A DNA stretch of 64,000 nucleotides. Source: PoT sp049331405. GTDB lineage: Bacteria > Planctomycetota > Planctomycetia > Isosphaerales > Isosphaeraceae. The stretch covers positions 4,774,001-4,838,000 of the forward strand of contig NZ_CP186274.1 in NCBI RefSeq assembly GCF_049331405.1, given 5' to 3'. The number at the start of each line of letters is the position of its first letter. Position 1 is the first letter of the stretch. Below the pieces are notes generated by a model. The model did no database searches. It saw only the letters and a list, made by a program, of their open reading frames with translations, and had not been told where the DNA came from. Made by a program: the position numbers and the translations under genes. Shown in pieces: positions 34,875 to 43,918 of this stretch.

Positions 34875-34947
34875 GGGTTCGTCTCGGTGTTCGCGTCGAG
34901 GGCGAGACGCCGGGGAGACAACGGGCAAACCTCGCCCGATCCGCCTC

Positions 34948-35232
34948 CATTATGCGCGGAATCGAGTCGATGCCACCAGCCCTTCCGCTCTTCTGACGGT
35001 GACGAGGAACGCGTAAGCCGAGCCTCCGTTAAGAGTAAGGCGGTCGGCCTGGGATCGCCCGAAGCTCGATCCGGAGGGCGAGCGTCTTCGCTGGAGGGTG
35101 CCCCCTCGCCACTGCCGAGATGCCCGAGCATTCCGCCTGAGATCGCCTCGTGATATGCAACGGTGGCATGGAAACCGACAGTTTTCGGACCGTGTCGTCC
35201 GGATAGACGGCATTATGCGCGGAATCCAGTCG
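34948..35232. repeat. 22-bp direct repeat upstream of the AraC gene
   Basis: CATTATGCGCGGAATC-g/c-AGTCG occurs at 34948-34969 and 35211-35232, same orientation, one mismatch, 263 bases apart. The first copy lies about 75 bases upstream of the AraC start. It may be an operator pair or the scar of a duplication. Confidence 0.6.
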
Positions 35233-35318
35233 CCGCCGCGAGTTCTGCCAAGACTGATGCCGAGCGTTCCAAGTAAGATTCGTTGATGTCGGTGGAGACG
35301 CATCCGGACCCAACAACG

Positions 35319-35582
35319 ATGGGTGAGGGCTCGATGATGGAGTTCGCCGGGCACGACACCAGGCTCAACAGAAAATTCGGCTGGCGCCCGATGACTCCGG
35401 GCGACCTCCCGATCATCGGCCCCTGCCCGGCTCTCCGAAATCTCAACACCGCTGCCGGGTACACGATGCTCGGCTTCTCGATGACCCCCGCGAACTCTCG
35501 ACTCGCGGCCGAGCTCATCACCGGGGCCGAACCGCAACTCGACCCCAGACCTTGCCCTGCCCGTCGGTTCCAGAGCCCCCGC
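35319..35582 (+). pseudogene. Remnant of a D-amino-acid dehydrogenase/oxidase-type flavoprotein
   Basis: The frame encodes GSMMEFAGHDTRLNR joined directly to FGWRPMTPGDLPIIGPCPALRNL, then AAGYTMLGFSMTPANSRLAAELI. This is the C-terminal part of DadA-type FAD oxidoreductases (family pattern W-x-G-RP-x-TPD-x-LPIIG...GHGMLG). About 50 residues normally between the two segments are missing, as is the whole FAD-binding N-terminus. No functional product is expected. Confidence 0.65.
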
Positions 35583-35589
35583 ATTCATG

Positions 35590-35976
35590 CCCAACACGGC
35601 GAGGTTCTCCCCAAAAGCCGAACTGTCATCAAGGAGGTGAGCCGCCAGACTCGCCGCGTGGCGAGCCTCGTCTCAAGCTATCTCGAAACCGAGCCGGTTT
35701 GTCGGACAGCCCCACACGCCTCGGATCATTCCTCTCCCATCGATGATCGCGTGATGGCCGCCTCGATGCCCACGGCGACATGACAGAACCACGGCCGGGC
35801 GTCTCCTCCTCTCCCCGCCCCGGCCGGCCATTGCGGCGGTAAGTTCCCATGTGTAAGGCGCATCGCCAACGTACGTAGACGCGGCTTCCGCGGCCCCGGT
35901 CTTCCGGCCCTCGCGTCATGGGCGGCGGGTCTCCAGGTGCATCGTAAGCCGCGTTCAGCGCGATGCGACAGTCTTA
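35590..35976. other. Intergenic region without recognised gene
   Basis: Nothing convincing on either strand between the flavoprotein remnant and the small lipoprotein gene; probably the latter's promoter region. Confidence 0.35.
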
Positions 35977-35992
35977 AAGAGGAGTGTTTTGG

Positions 35993-36238
35993 ATGGACGA
36001 GTCGGTCTGCTTGAGATCGAAGTCGAGGTTTGCCGTCGCTTGCCTCGTGGCGGCATCCCTCATGACCGTCGGAACCCTCGGCTGCTCACCGGATGGGTTC
36101 GACAGCATCGACATGGACGCCTCCAAGGCCAGCGCCGCCCAGAAGGGCATGGGACCGGAGGCCCCCAAGCCGGCCTCTGCCAAGAAGCCCAAGGGGCAGC
36201 CCCTCGCCGTGCCCGCTCCCCCGCCCATGCCCCAGTAA
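35993..36238 (+). CDS. Small lipoprotein next to the prepilin-like gene
   Basis: 81 residues from ATG 35993, eight bases after an AAAGAGGAG site; GTG at 35984 lies inside that site and is unlikely. A signal sequence ends VGTLGC (probable lipidation Cys). The rest is a short Ala/Pro/Lys-rich tail ending APPPMPQ. Small lipoproteins of this kind often precede DUF1559 genes in planctomycetes. Function unknown. Confidence 0.65.
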   Translation: MDESVCLRSKSRFAVACLVAASLMTVGTLGCSPDGFDSIDMDASKASAAQKGMGPEAPKPASAKKPKGQPLAVPAPPPMPQ

Positions 36239-36335
36239 CCGAGGCCTCCCCGGCCCCTTTGCGCTGATCTTTCGAGTCGTGACCGACCGTCACCAATTCC
36301 CTCATTCATGATCCATGATAAGGTGAGAATACCTC

Positions 36336-37376
36336 ATGAAGTTCCCCTCTCGCGGCCGCACCCGCGGTTTCACGCTCATCGAGCTGCTGGTCGTCATCGC
36401 CATCATCGCCGTCCTGATCGCCTTGCTGCTGCCGGCCGTGCAGGCGGCGCGTGAGGCCGCCCGCAGGGCCCAGTGCACCAACAACCTCAAGCAACTCGGC
36501 CTCGCCGCCGCGACCTACGAATCGTCGGCGGGCGCCTTCCCGCCCTCCTTCCTCCCGGGGCAACTCTGGCCCGGCGTCTACTACTCCGGGCCTAGCGTGT
36601 TCCTCCACCTGCTCCCGCAGATGGAGCAGACCGCGATGTACAACGCCTGGAACACGTCCCTCTCCGTGCATATGGGGGCCAACTACACGCTCGCCGGCCT
36701 CTACGTCTCGACGCTGGCCTGCCCGAGCGATCCCGCCGGCCTCGAGCTGACCCAGCTGACGGCCAACTACTACACGGGCACCAATGCCAAGCAGGCGCAC
36801 ACCAGCTACGCCGCCTGCGAGGGGCTCTGGGCGGTGAAGATCTATGACAGCTTGACCGAGCCCTGCATCCAGACTGCGAAGTCCTCGGCCTACGGCGTGA
36901 TTTATCCTTACAGTGCCGTGAGGATCGCGGAGATCACCGACGGCACCAGCAATACCATAATCTTCGGCGAGCGTGCCCGAGGCGCCATGAGTTCCCCCTC
37001 GCGCGACAGCTATTTCCTCTGGCAGTCGGGCTACTGGTATCAGTCGCAGTTCAACACCATCGTCCCCCCGAATGCCTGGCGTCAGCTCCGCCAACAGGTC
37101 CAGGGCGGTTGGTGGTGGGTGATGACCTACGGTGCCTCCAGCTTCCACCCCGGCGGGGTCAACACCGCCTTCAGCGACGGATCGGTCCGATTCCTCAAGG
37201 ATTCCATCGCCTCTTGGCCGATCGACTCCTCGCCGACGGGCTATGCCACCCCCCTCGGCATGAACGCGTGGGGGGGCACGTGCGGGGAGAACCAGATGGG
37301 CACGGCCAAGCCCTCCGTCTATCAGGCCCTCTCGACCCGGAATCTCGGCGAGGTGCTCAGCTCCGACCAATATTGA
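36336..37376 (+). CDS. DUF1559 prepilin-like protein
   Basis: A 346-residue protein with a type IV prepilin leader: RGFTLIELLVVIAIIAVLIALLLPAVQAAREAA is cut by a prepilin peptidase before Phe. The DUF1559 (SBP_bac_10-like) pseudopilin domain follows, with CTNNLKQLGLA, LACPSDP, ITDGTSNTIIFGERA and the C-terminal SFHPGGVNTAFSDGSVRFL signature. It is a hallmark of planctomycetes, which carry dozens of paralogues; a role in pili, secretion or surface structure is assumed. ATG at 36336. Confidence 0.95.
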   Translation: MKFPSRGRTRGFTLIELLVVIAIIAVLIALLLPAVQAAREAARRAQCTNNLKQLGLAAATYESSAGAFPPSFLPGQLWPGVYYSGPSVFLHLLPQMEQTAMYNAWNTSLSVHMGANYTLAGLYVSTLACPSDPAGLELTQLTANYYTGTNAKQAHTSYAACEGLWAVKIYDSLTEPCIQTAKSSAYGVIYPYSAVRIAEITDGTSNTIIFGERARGAMSSPSRDSYFLWQSGYWYQSQFNTIVPPNAWRQLRQQVQGGWWWVMTYGASSFHPGGVNTAFSDGSVRFLKDSIASWPIDSSPTGYATPLGMNAWGGTCGENQMGTAKPSVYQALSTRNLGEVLSSDQY

Positions 37377-37398
37377 TCGACGCCCCGCGGTCCTCTCC

Positions 37399-37430
37399 GG
37401 CGCGTCGCCCCTGCCCTCGGGCGACGCGCC
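37399..37430 (+). terminator. Hairpin after the DUF1559 gene
   Basis: A perfect 12-bp stem, GGCGCGTCGCCC with GGGCGACGCGCC, 8-base loop, 22 bases after the stop. It lacks a U-run, so termination is likely but not certain. Confidence 0.6.
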
Positions 37431-37478
37431 GTCTGCAGACCCGACGACCTCCACATCTTGCGAACCAGGAGTGACGCC

Positions 37479-38825
37479 GTGCACCCCGATTCGATCCGAG
37501 CCCGATCCCATCGACGGCTTGCGGCGATGGCACTGCTCGTCCTCGCCAGTTCGTTTTCTTCAAGCCGATCGATCGCTGCCGCCGAGGTGAGGCCCGTCCC
37601 GGCCGATCTGCGCGATCGTCTGAAGCTCGATCCGTACTATCAGAAGTACCTCGACGTGGAAGGCCTGCCGGTCCTGGGCTCGGCGAAGGTGAGCGACGAT
37701 GCGATGGCGGAGGCCGTCTGGATCATCCGAAGCATGGTGGGCGGGCGTCGGGATATCCTCAAGGCCATGGCCGATCAGAAGGTCCGGGCCGTCGTCATGG
37801 CGAGTGATGAGTACACAACCGACGTGCCCGAGCACTCCGACCTCCGCCCCAAGCTCTTCTGGGACCGCCGGGCACGGGGCCTGGGGGCGACGCCCCACGC
37901 CCCGGCCGTGAGCGGCGGCGAGGAGAACCTCCTGAGCTTCCGCCGCGACCCCTACCCCAACGAGAACATCTTCCTCCACGAGTTCGCCCACGCGATCCAC
38001 GAGACGGGCCTGAATAAGGTCGATCCAACCTTCGACGGTCGTCTCGAGGCGGCCTACACTTCGGCCGTGGCCCACGGTCTGTGGAAGAACACCTATGCGG
38101 CCACGAATCGGCAGGAATACTGGGCCGAGGGGGTCCAGAGCTGGTTCGACGACAACGCCCCGCCGGATGCCCTCCACAACGACGTCCGCACCCGGGCCAG
38201 GCTGAAGGAGTATGACCCCGCCCTGGCCGCCCTATGTCTCGAGGTCTTCGGCGACGGCCCCTGGCGGTACCTCAAGCCCCGCGACCGTGCACCCGAGGGC
38301 CGCGCCCATCTGACGAAGTATGACCCGGAGCATGTCCCGCAGTTTCGCTGGCGGTCGACCGAGCCCGGCGAACATCCGTTGGCCACCGTCCAGACCTCGG
38401 CCGGCGACTTCGACGTCGAGCTGGACCCCAAGGCGAACCTGGCCGCGGTGAAGAACTTCCTCCTGATCGCCCTCGACGGCGGCTACCACTCCGGGCGGTT
38501 CGATCGGGCGGCGGGCGGCGGTGCCTGGGCGACGGTCAACCCGCGGTGGAAGGAGAAATGGGCCAAGGAGCTGAAGCTGGACGAGGTTCCGGTAGCGAAC
38601 CCGGAGCTGACCGACGGCACCGTGGCCCTCGTCCGGGACGAGGCCGGCTGGGTCGGGTTTGCGGTTTTCCTCGGGGAGCGGATCGACATTGGTTCGACTG
38701 CGGTCGTGCCGATCGGTCGCGTGAAGAAGGGGCGTGAAGTAGTTCGCGCGATCCTGACATCCCTGACGAAGGACCGCGAGTCGGCAAAACCGGTGGAGAT
38801 TCGTCGGGTGATCCGAGAGAGGTGA
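37479..38825 (+). CDS. Lethal-factor-type metallopeptidase fused to a cyclophilin-like domain
   Basis: 448 residues from GTG 37479 (AGGAG seven bases upstream); the frame opens earlier at TTG 37458. Signal peptide to about residue 35. Residues 45-255 resemble the anthrax-lethal-factor-like peptidase domain: FLHEFAHAIHE supplies the HExxH zinc site (His167, Glu168, His171) and NRQEYWAEGVQSWF the probable third ligand and downstream Glu. From about residue 295, VQTSAGDFDVELDPKANLAAVKNFLLIALDGGYHSGRFDR matches the start of a cyclophilin fold, with PELTDGTVALVRDE and FAVFLGE continuing it. Key cyclophilin catalytic residues (Arg/Phe/His) are poorly conserved, so this part may bind rather than isomerise. 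Exported; substrate unknown. Confidence 0.75.
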   Translation: MHPDSIRARSHRRLAAMALLVLASSFSSSRSIAAAEVRPVPADLRDRLKLDPYYQKYLDVEGLPVLGSAKVSDDAMAEAVWIIRSMVGGRRDILKAMADQKVRAVVMASDEYTTDVPEHSDLRPKLFWDRRARGLGATPHAPAVSGGEENLLSFRRDPYPNENIFLHEFAHAIHETGLNKVDPTFDGRLEAAYTSAVAHGLWKNTYAATNRQEYWAEGVQSWFDDNAPPDALHNDVRTRARLKEYDPALAALCLEVFGDGPWRYLKPRDRAPEGRAHLTKYDPEHVPQFRWRSTEPGEHPLATVQTSAGDFDVELDPKANLAAVKNFLLIALDGGYHSGRFDRAAGGGAWATVNPRWKEKWAKELKLDEVPVANPELTDGTVALVRDEAGWVGFAVFLGERIDIGSTAVVPIGRVKKGREVVRAILTSLTKDRESAKPVEIRRVIRER

Positions 38826-38961
38826 CGGCCGACTCGCCAGAAAGCAGTCCGGTCTATCTTCGCCGATGGCGAGTGGCCACAATGGGCCAGGGTCATCCGA
38901 GGCCAAGGCCAGGGCACGTCTCCATGCCCCATGCCTGCCGCACGCTCCAGAGAGAACGAAT

Positions 38962-40599
38962 ATGTCTTCCGCAACAGGTTCCGCCGCAGCGTCGACCCGC
39001 ACCGAGAACCCCAATGACGTCTCGCCCGTCCTGATCGGCGGCGAGTGGCGGGAGGCCCGGTCGGTCGAAACGTTCCAGGCGACGGATCCGAAAACCAGGC
39101 AGACCTTGCCCGGACTCTACCCGGTCAGCGGGATGACGGACGTGGAGGACGCCCTCGCGGCGGCCGAGGCGGCCTCGAGGGTGCTCCAGGCCCTGCCCGA
39201 CGCCGCCGAGCGGATCGCGACATTCCTCGAAGGATATGCCGCGGCCATCGAGGAGAACGCCGAAGCCCTGGTCGCCGCCGCGGCGAGCGAGACCGGCCTG
39301 CCCTCAACGCCTCGGCTGGCCAATGTCGAGCTCCCGCGTACCACCGGCCAGCTACGACAGGCGGCCGCCGCGGCGCGAGACGGATCGTGGCGGCGGGCGA
39401 CGATCGACACAAAGGCCGGGCTCCGGTCGTGCCTGGCGCCCCTCGGGCCGGTGTTCGTCATCGGGCCCAACAATTTCCCCTTCGCCTTCAACGGCGTGGC
39501 CGGCGGCGATTTCGCGGCGGCGATCGCGGCGGGCAATCCGGTCATCGCCAAGGCGCACCCGCTGCACCCGACGACGAGCCGCTTGCTGGGAGAGGCCGCG
39601 CATACCGCCGCTCAAGCGGCGGGGCTCCCGGCCGGGGTGGTCCAGATGCTGTACCACGTCGAGCCGGCCGACGGGCTGCGGCTGGTCAGCGATCCTCGGC
39701 TGAAGGCCGTCGCATTCACCGGCAGCCGAGGCGCGGGCCTCCGGCTCAAGTCCGCGGCAGACGCCGCCGGGAAGCTCTTCTTCGGGGAGATGTCGAGCAT
39801 CAATCCCGTCGTGATCCTGCCCGGGGCCCTGGCCGAGAGCGGTGATGGGATCGCCGACCAGCTTGCCACCAGCGTCATGATGGGCTGCGGGCAATTCTGC
39901 ACGAAGCCTGGGTTAGTCCTGCTCCAGGTCGGCGCGGCCGGCGAGAAATTCGTCGAGGTCGTCGCCGCCAAGCTGGCCGCGACTCCCGCCGGCACGCTAT
40001 TCTCCGCCGCGGGCGAGGCCTCCTTGAAATCGGCACTCGAGACCCTCCAGGGCGCCGGCGCGGAGGTCGTCACCGGAGGCACCTCTGAAAAGGGCGGAGG
40101 GTTCGGACTGCCGAATACCCTGCTCCGAACTACGGCGAAGCGCGTCCTCGGCGATCCGCAGACGTTCCAGACCGAGGCCTTTGGGAATGCGGCTCTCATC
40201 GTCCTGGCCGACGACGAGCCGGAATTGCTCTCAGTGCTCGAGACGCTCGAGGGCAACCTGACGGGCACGGTCTACTCTGCAACAGACGGCTCCGACGACT
40301 CGGCATATCAGCAAGTCGTCTCCGTCCTTCGCCCGAAGGTGGGCCGTCTGCTGAATGACAAGATGCCGACCGGCGTGGCCGTCTCCCCGGCGATGAACCA
40401 CGGCGGCCCCTTCCCGGCCACGAGCCAGCCGCACTTCACGGCGGTCGGCCTCCCCGCCAGCATCCTGCGGTTCACCCAGCTGGAGTCGTACGACAATGTG
40501 CGAGAGCACCGGCTGCCGCCTTGCCTGCGGGACAAGAACCCGACCGGTCGGATGTGGCGCCAGGTCGACGGCGACTGGACCCGAGGTGACATCCAATGA
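38962..40599 (+). CDS. Alpha-ketoglutaric semialdehyde dehydrogenase-type ALDH
   Basis: 545 residues. An NADP-dependent aldehyde dehydrogenase with GPNNFPFAF (Asn171), KAHPLHP, FTGSRGAG, FFGEMSSINP (Glu276 base) and GCGQFCTKPGL (Cys313 nucleophile). This matches the subfamily acting on 2-ketoglutaric semialdehyde at the end of oxidative pentose, glucarate or hydroxyproline pathways. None of the upstream pathway enzymes is next to it. ATG at 38962 gives the family N-terminus; the open frame back to 38866 is not conserved. Confidence 0.88.
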   Translation: MSSATGSAAASTRTENPNDVSPVLIGGEWREARSVETFQATDPKTRQTLPGLYPVSGMTDVEDALAAAEAASRVLQALPDAAERIATFLEGYAAAIEENAEALVAAAASETGLPSTPRLANVELPRTTGQLRQAAAAARDGSWRRATIDTKAGLRSCLAPLGPVFVIGPNNFPFAFNGVAGGDFAAAIAAGNPVIAKAHPLHPTTSRLLGEAAHTAAQAAGLPAGVVQMLYHVEPADGLRLVSDPRLKAVAFTGSRGAGLRLKSAADAAGKLFFGEMSSINPVVILPGALAESGDGIADQLATSVMMGCGQFCTKPGLVLLQVGAAGEKFVEVVAAKLAATPAGTLFSAAGEASLKSALETLQGAGAEVVTGGTSEKGGGFGLPNTLLRTTAKRVLGDPQTFQTEAFGNAALIVLADDEPELLSVLETLEGNLTGTVYSATDGSDDSAYQQVVSVLRPKVGRLLNDKMPTGVAVSPAMNHGGPFPATSQPHFTAVGLPASILRFTQLESYDNVREHRLPPCLRDKNPTGRMWRQVDGDWTRGDIQ

Positions 40600-40916
40600 A
40601 CTCTCTAGGATGACACGGATGACGCGCCAAATTTCCGGGGAGATTGCGTCGCCTCCGAGTTGGCCGACCGATGTCGACCGACGTTATCGCCATGCCCAGT
40701 GATCCGGCGGTATCACCGACGACGCAGCCGCGTCGAGAGGAGCTCCCACTCGACGCGGGTCTCACACCACGTTGGACAGTCCGACGAATAGTCCTCGGAT
40801 CGCCCTCCGGCAAAGCCCGCCCGGGCCACTCGGAACCTACGAGCCGGGCCTCGTCTCACCGCCGGGCATCCCGAAGGCTTAGGTCCCAGATCCAGCCCCG
40901 ATGGTCCTCGACCGGG
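40600..40916. other. Intergenic region without recognised gene
   Basis: 317 bases between convergent genes; no protein-like frame or clear hairpin seen. Confidence 0.35.
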
Positions 40917-41621
40917 TCACGACGCAACGGCGTCGGAGGCCTCATCCAGCGACTGGTCGAGGAAACGCAGGAAGTAGTGGAAGATGTCAGCCACCGTCCT
41001 TGATCGAGTGGACCTGACCTCGACGAGGGCCCTCTGCCCGTAGTTGATCAGCTTCCTCTTCGCGACTCCGACGCTCTGCGCCTTCGCCTTGCCAGAAGCC
41101 CGGATCTCCTCGCGAACAGCCTTGATGGCCGCCTCGGCCTCCACACGTGCCGGGAGGAGCTCGGCGGAGTCGGGTGCGTCATGGGGCCAGTCCAGGCTCC
41201 CGCTGATAAGGAAGTAGGCATCGAGCGGGAGCGCGGTGGGCTGTGAGGGGGCCTGCTTCGGCGGCGGGGCCGAGCGTCGGCTGAGACTCTGCCGCGACTG
41301 GACGTGGTAGGTAGCTTCTCCGGAATAATCGCGGAGGTGGTTGAAATAGGCATTGGGGTTGCGATCCGTCGCTGCCGTCGAGCTGGCTGCGGCCTGCTGC
41401 GGGAGGGGGTTGGCGAAGGCGGATATCCGTGCCTGGTCGCGTTGGTAAAGGTAATCGGTCGGGCTCGGCACGTTCTGGGGCGTGTAGTAGAGGAATGGGA
41501 CGCCTGGATAGGCAACTCCGACCCCCACCTGCGCTCGGGCCGATCCCGCCCAGGAGATGATCAGGATCGTCGCCGCCACGACAAGACGCACTTCATGCCT
41601 TGAAATCCATGTTGCTCGCAT
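40917..41621 (-). CDS. Exported protein of unknown function
   Basis: 234 residues from ATG 41621. A signal peptide ends WAGSARAQ. The mature part begins with a Gly/Val/Tyr-rich stretch, then a Gln/Ala/Ser linker, and ends in a charged helical region (LPARVEAEAAIKAVREEIRASGKAKAQ). No family recognised. It lies 46 bases downstream of the thioredoxin-like gene on the same strand and may be co-transcribed with it. Confidence 0.65.
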   Translation of the reverse strand: MRATWISRHEVRLVVAATILIISWAGSARAQVGVGVAYPGVPFLYYTPQNVPSPTDYLYQRDQARISAFANPLPQQAAASSTAATDRNPNAYFNHLRDYSGEATYHVQSRQSLSRRSAPPPKQAPSQPTALPLDAYFLISGSLDWPHDAPDSAELLPARVEAEAAIKAVREEIRASGKAKAQSVGVAKRKLINYGQRALVEVRSTRSRTVADIFHYFLRFLDQSLDEASDAVAS

Positions 41622-41667
41622 GGGGTTCCCTGTCTCGCTACGGGAGAGTATTTGCCGAGCTCGGGCC

Positions 41668-42783
41668 TTAACGCCCAGTGCTGCCTCTCGGTTGATTCGA
41701 GGATCCGATGGCCTGCGACACGGTTCGCAACAGGTCTGCGCCACCGAGGTCGAGTGTGATGACCTTCCCGTCGCGGCCGATGAGGACGTTCGCAGGGATC
41801 TCCGCGACGCCGTAGGCGTCCGCGATGTCGGCACCTCTCTCGCCGCTGAGGACGTTCGGCCAGGGGACACCGAAATCGACGACGAACTGCCGCACGAGCC
41901 GAGCCCGGTCAGGCCCCGTATCGAGGTTGACACCCAGGATGGCGAAACCGTCTTTCTCGTGCAGTTCCAGGGCACGATTCATCATCGGGATCCGCTCGAC
42001 GCAGGGATTGCACCAGGTCGCCCAGAAGACGACGAGGACGACCTTGCCCTTGAGGTCCGCGATCTTGACCTCGGCCCCGTCGACGTCGACGCCACGGATG
42101 ACTGGCGCAGGCCGACCGACGAGGTCGAGTCGCCGCCGGTACCCGGAGAAGTGATCCCGGATCGCGGGGGACTCGGCCTTCCGGGCGACGAGGTCGCAGA
42201 CCTCGCGGGCGAGGTCGAATTTCTGACCGCGGACGAGGCGACGGAAGTAGGCCTCGCCGAGCATCAGCAAGGTGCGGGGGGGAATCGGGGCGCCGGCGGG
42301 ACGGGCGTCCGCGTAGGCCTTGAGGTCGCGCAGCGATCCCTCGTAATCGCCCCGTTCAGCCTCCGCGATGATCTTCACGAGCTGCGCGAGTAAGGCGACC
42401 TCCTGGCCCGATGCGCCGGTTCGGATCACCAAATCGGCGGCGGGTTCGGCCTCGACATATCGTTCGGATGCGATGGCGAATCGGAAGATCTCGAGATAGG
42501 TCACCTCGGCCTCGCCCGCCTTCTGAGTCGCCGCCAGGCGAGTGAGGCGCTCGATCCGCTCTCGGTCGATGCGGGCACGCTGCTGCTGGTACTCCGCATC
42601 GATCGTCGTGAGCGAGTCGGCCCCTGCGTGTTCGTTGGCCCGTCCGGCCGGCTGGGCGAACGTCATTGCGGGTAAGATCAGGAGGACGGCGGTGAGTCCG
42701 GCGCGAATGGACGGGGGCGACAGGCCGTCCGAGAGTCTCGGGAGCGTCGCACGATCCACCCACATTGGAAGCTTACGGATCAA
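41668..42783 (-). CDS. TlpA-like extracytoplasmic thioredoxin-fold protein
   Basis: 371 residues. Signal segment near 25-45 (LTAVLLILPAMTFAQ), then a helical repeat-rich region to about 215, and a TlpA/ResA-like thioredoxin domain with FWATWCNPC (Cys258 and Cys261) and a cis-Pro region AEIPANVLIGRDGK. A disulfide reductase acting outside the cytoplasm; in this family it often serves cytochrome c maturation. The start is TTG at 42783, six bases after GAGGT; ATG at 42765 is the alternative. Confidence 0.88.
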   Translation of the reverse strand: MIRKLPMWVDRATLPRLSDGLSPPSIRAGLTAVLLILPAMTFAQPAGRANEHAGADSLTTIDAEYQQQRARIDRERIERLTRLAATQKAGEAEVTYLEIFRFAIASERYVEAEPAADLVIRTGASGQEVALLAQLVKIIAEAERGDYEGSLRDLKAYADARPAGAPIPPRTLLMLGEAYFRRLVRGQKFDLAREVCDLVARKAESPAIRDHFSGYRRRLDLVGRPAPVIRGVDVDGAEVKIADLKGKVVLVVFWATWCNPCVERIPMMNRALELHEKDGFAILGVNLDTGPDRARLVRQFVVDFGVPWPNVLSGERGADIADAYGVAEIPANVLIGRDGKVITLDLGGADLLRTVSQAIGSSNQPRGSTGR

Positions 42784-42933
42784 GGTTTGACCTCTATTTA
42801 TGCAAATATGACAAATACTTCGGGATCAATTTTGCCAAAACTGTCGGAGGCGGCGACCGTGCCTGCAGAACGAGATTTGTCCCCGCCCATGATGTCGTAC
42901 TGATAACGCCCGGCCATCGGGTGCGGACTTGCG

Positions 42934-43833
42934 TCACTCCTCCAAGAGGCGACGCTTCGCGTCGGCCAGCCGCCCCCGCTGCTCGTCGGTCACCTCCGGA
43001 TATTTCAGGTCCAGGGACCGGATCGTCGTCGTGACGACGTCGGCGACGACAGCCCGGGCGACCCATTTGTGGTCGGCCGGGACCACGTACCACGGGGCCC
43101 ATTTCGTGCTGGTGGCCGAGAGACAATCCTCGTACGCTCGCATGTACTCGTCCCAATGAGCACGTTCGGCCAGGTCGGCCGTGGAGAACTTCCAGTGCTT
43201 CTCGGGCCGCTCGAGCCGTTCGAGGAAACGCCGCTTCTGCTCGTCCTTCGAAACGTTGAGGAAGAACTTGAGGATCACCGTCCCGTTCCTCACCAGGTGA
43301 CGTTCGAATGCGTTGATATCCTCGTACCGATGTTGCCAGAACTTCTTGCCGACATCCGACACCGATAGGCGCTGCGCGGCCAGGAGATCGGGATGGACCT
43401 TGGCCACGAGGACGTCCTCGTAATAGGACCGATTGAAGATCCCGATGCGTCCCCGCTCGGGCAGGCACCGCATGTACCGCCAGAGGAAGTTGTGGTCCAG
43501 GTCCTCGGCACTCGGCTTCTTGAAGCCGAAGATCTGACAGCCCTGGGGATTGACCCCGGACATGACGTGCTTGATCGTCCCATCCTTGCCGGCCGCGTCC
43601 ATCGCCTGGAGGACGATGAGCACCGCAAACCGGTCGTCGGCATACAGGAGTTCCTGGGCCTGGCTCAGGTCGGCACGGCTGGTGTCGAGGATCTCGCGAG
43701 CCCGCTCCTTCAGGGCGTCCTTGCCAAGCTCCTTCATCTCGTCCATCTGGTCCCAGCCCGGATTGTAATCCTTGAGCCGGACCTTCTCGCCGACCGGGAC
43801 GCGAAAAATCTTGATGATATCTTTGCGAATCAA
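42934..43833 (-). CDS. Polyphosphate kinase 2 family protein
   Basis: About 299 residues. PPK2 transfers phosphate between polyphosphate and nucleotides. Walker A AMDAAGKDGTIKHV lies near residues 78-91, followed by HNFLWRYMRCLPERGRIGIFNRSYYEDV (Walker B and lid). Length and sequence fit class I/III single-domain PPK2 proteins. I chose TTG at 43833, five bases after GGGAGG; the frame continues to a GTG at 43881 without a ribosome site. It could draw on stored polyphosphate under stress, in line with the HdeD-type neighbour. Confidence 0.9.
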   Translation of the reverse strand: MIRKDIIKIFRVPVGEKVRLKDYNPGWDQMDEMKELGKDALKERAREILDTSRADLSQAQELLYADDRFAVLIVLQAMDAAGKDGTIKHVMSGVNPQGCQIFGFKKPSAEDLDHNFLWRYMRCLPERGRIGIFNRSYYEDVLVAKVHPDLLAAQRLSVSDVGKKFWQHRYEDINAFERHLVRNGTVILKFFLNVSKDEQKRRFLERLERPEKHWKFSTADLAERAHWDEYMRAYEDCLSATSTKWAPWYVVPADHKWVARAVVADVVTTTIRSLDLKYPEVTDEQRGRLADAKRRLLEE

Positions 43834-43918
43834 GCGGACCTCCCGGGATGAAATCGATCCTTCTCGAGAAGGTGGCGTCACGACCGCGGAGTAATCCGAG
43901 CGCTCTCGAGTCGACGCA

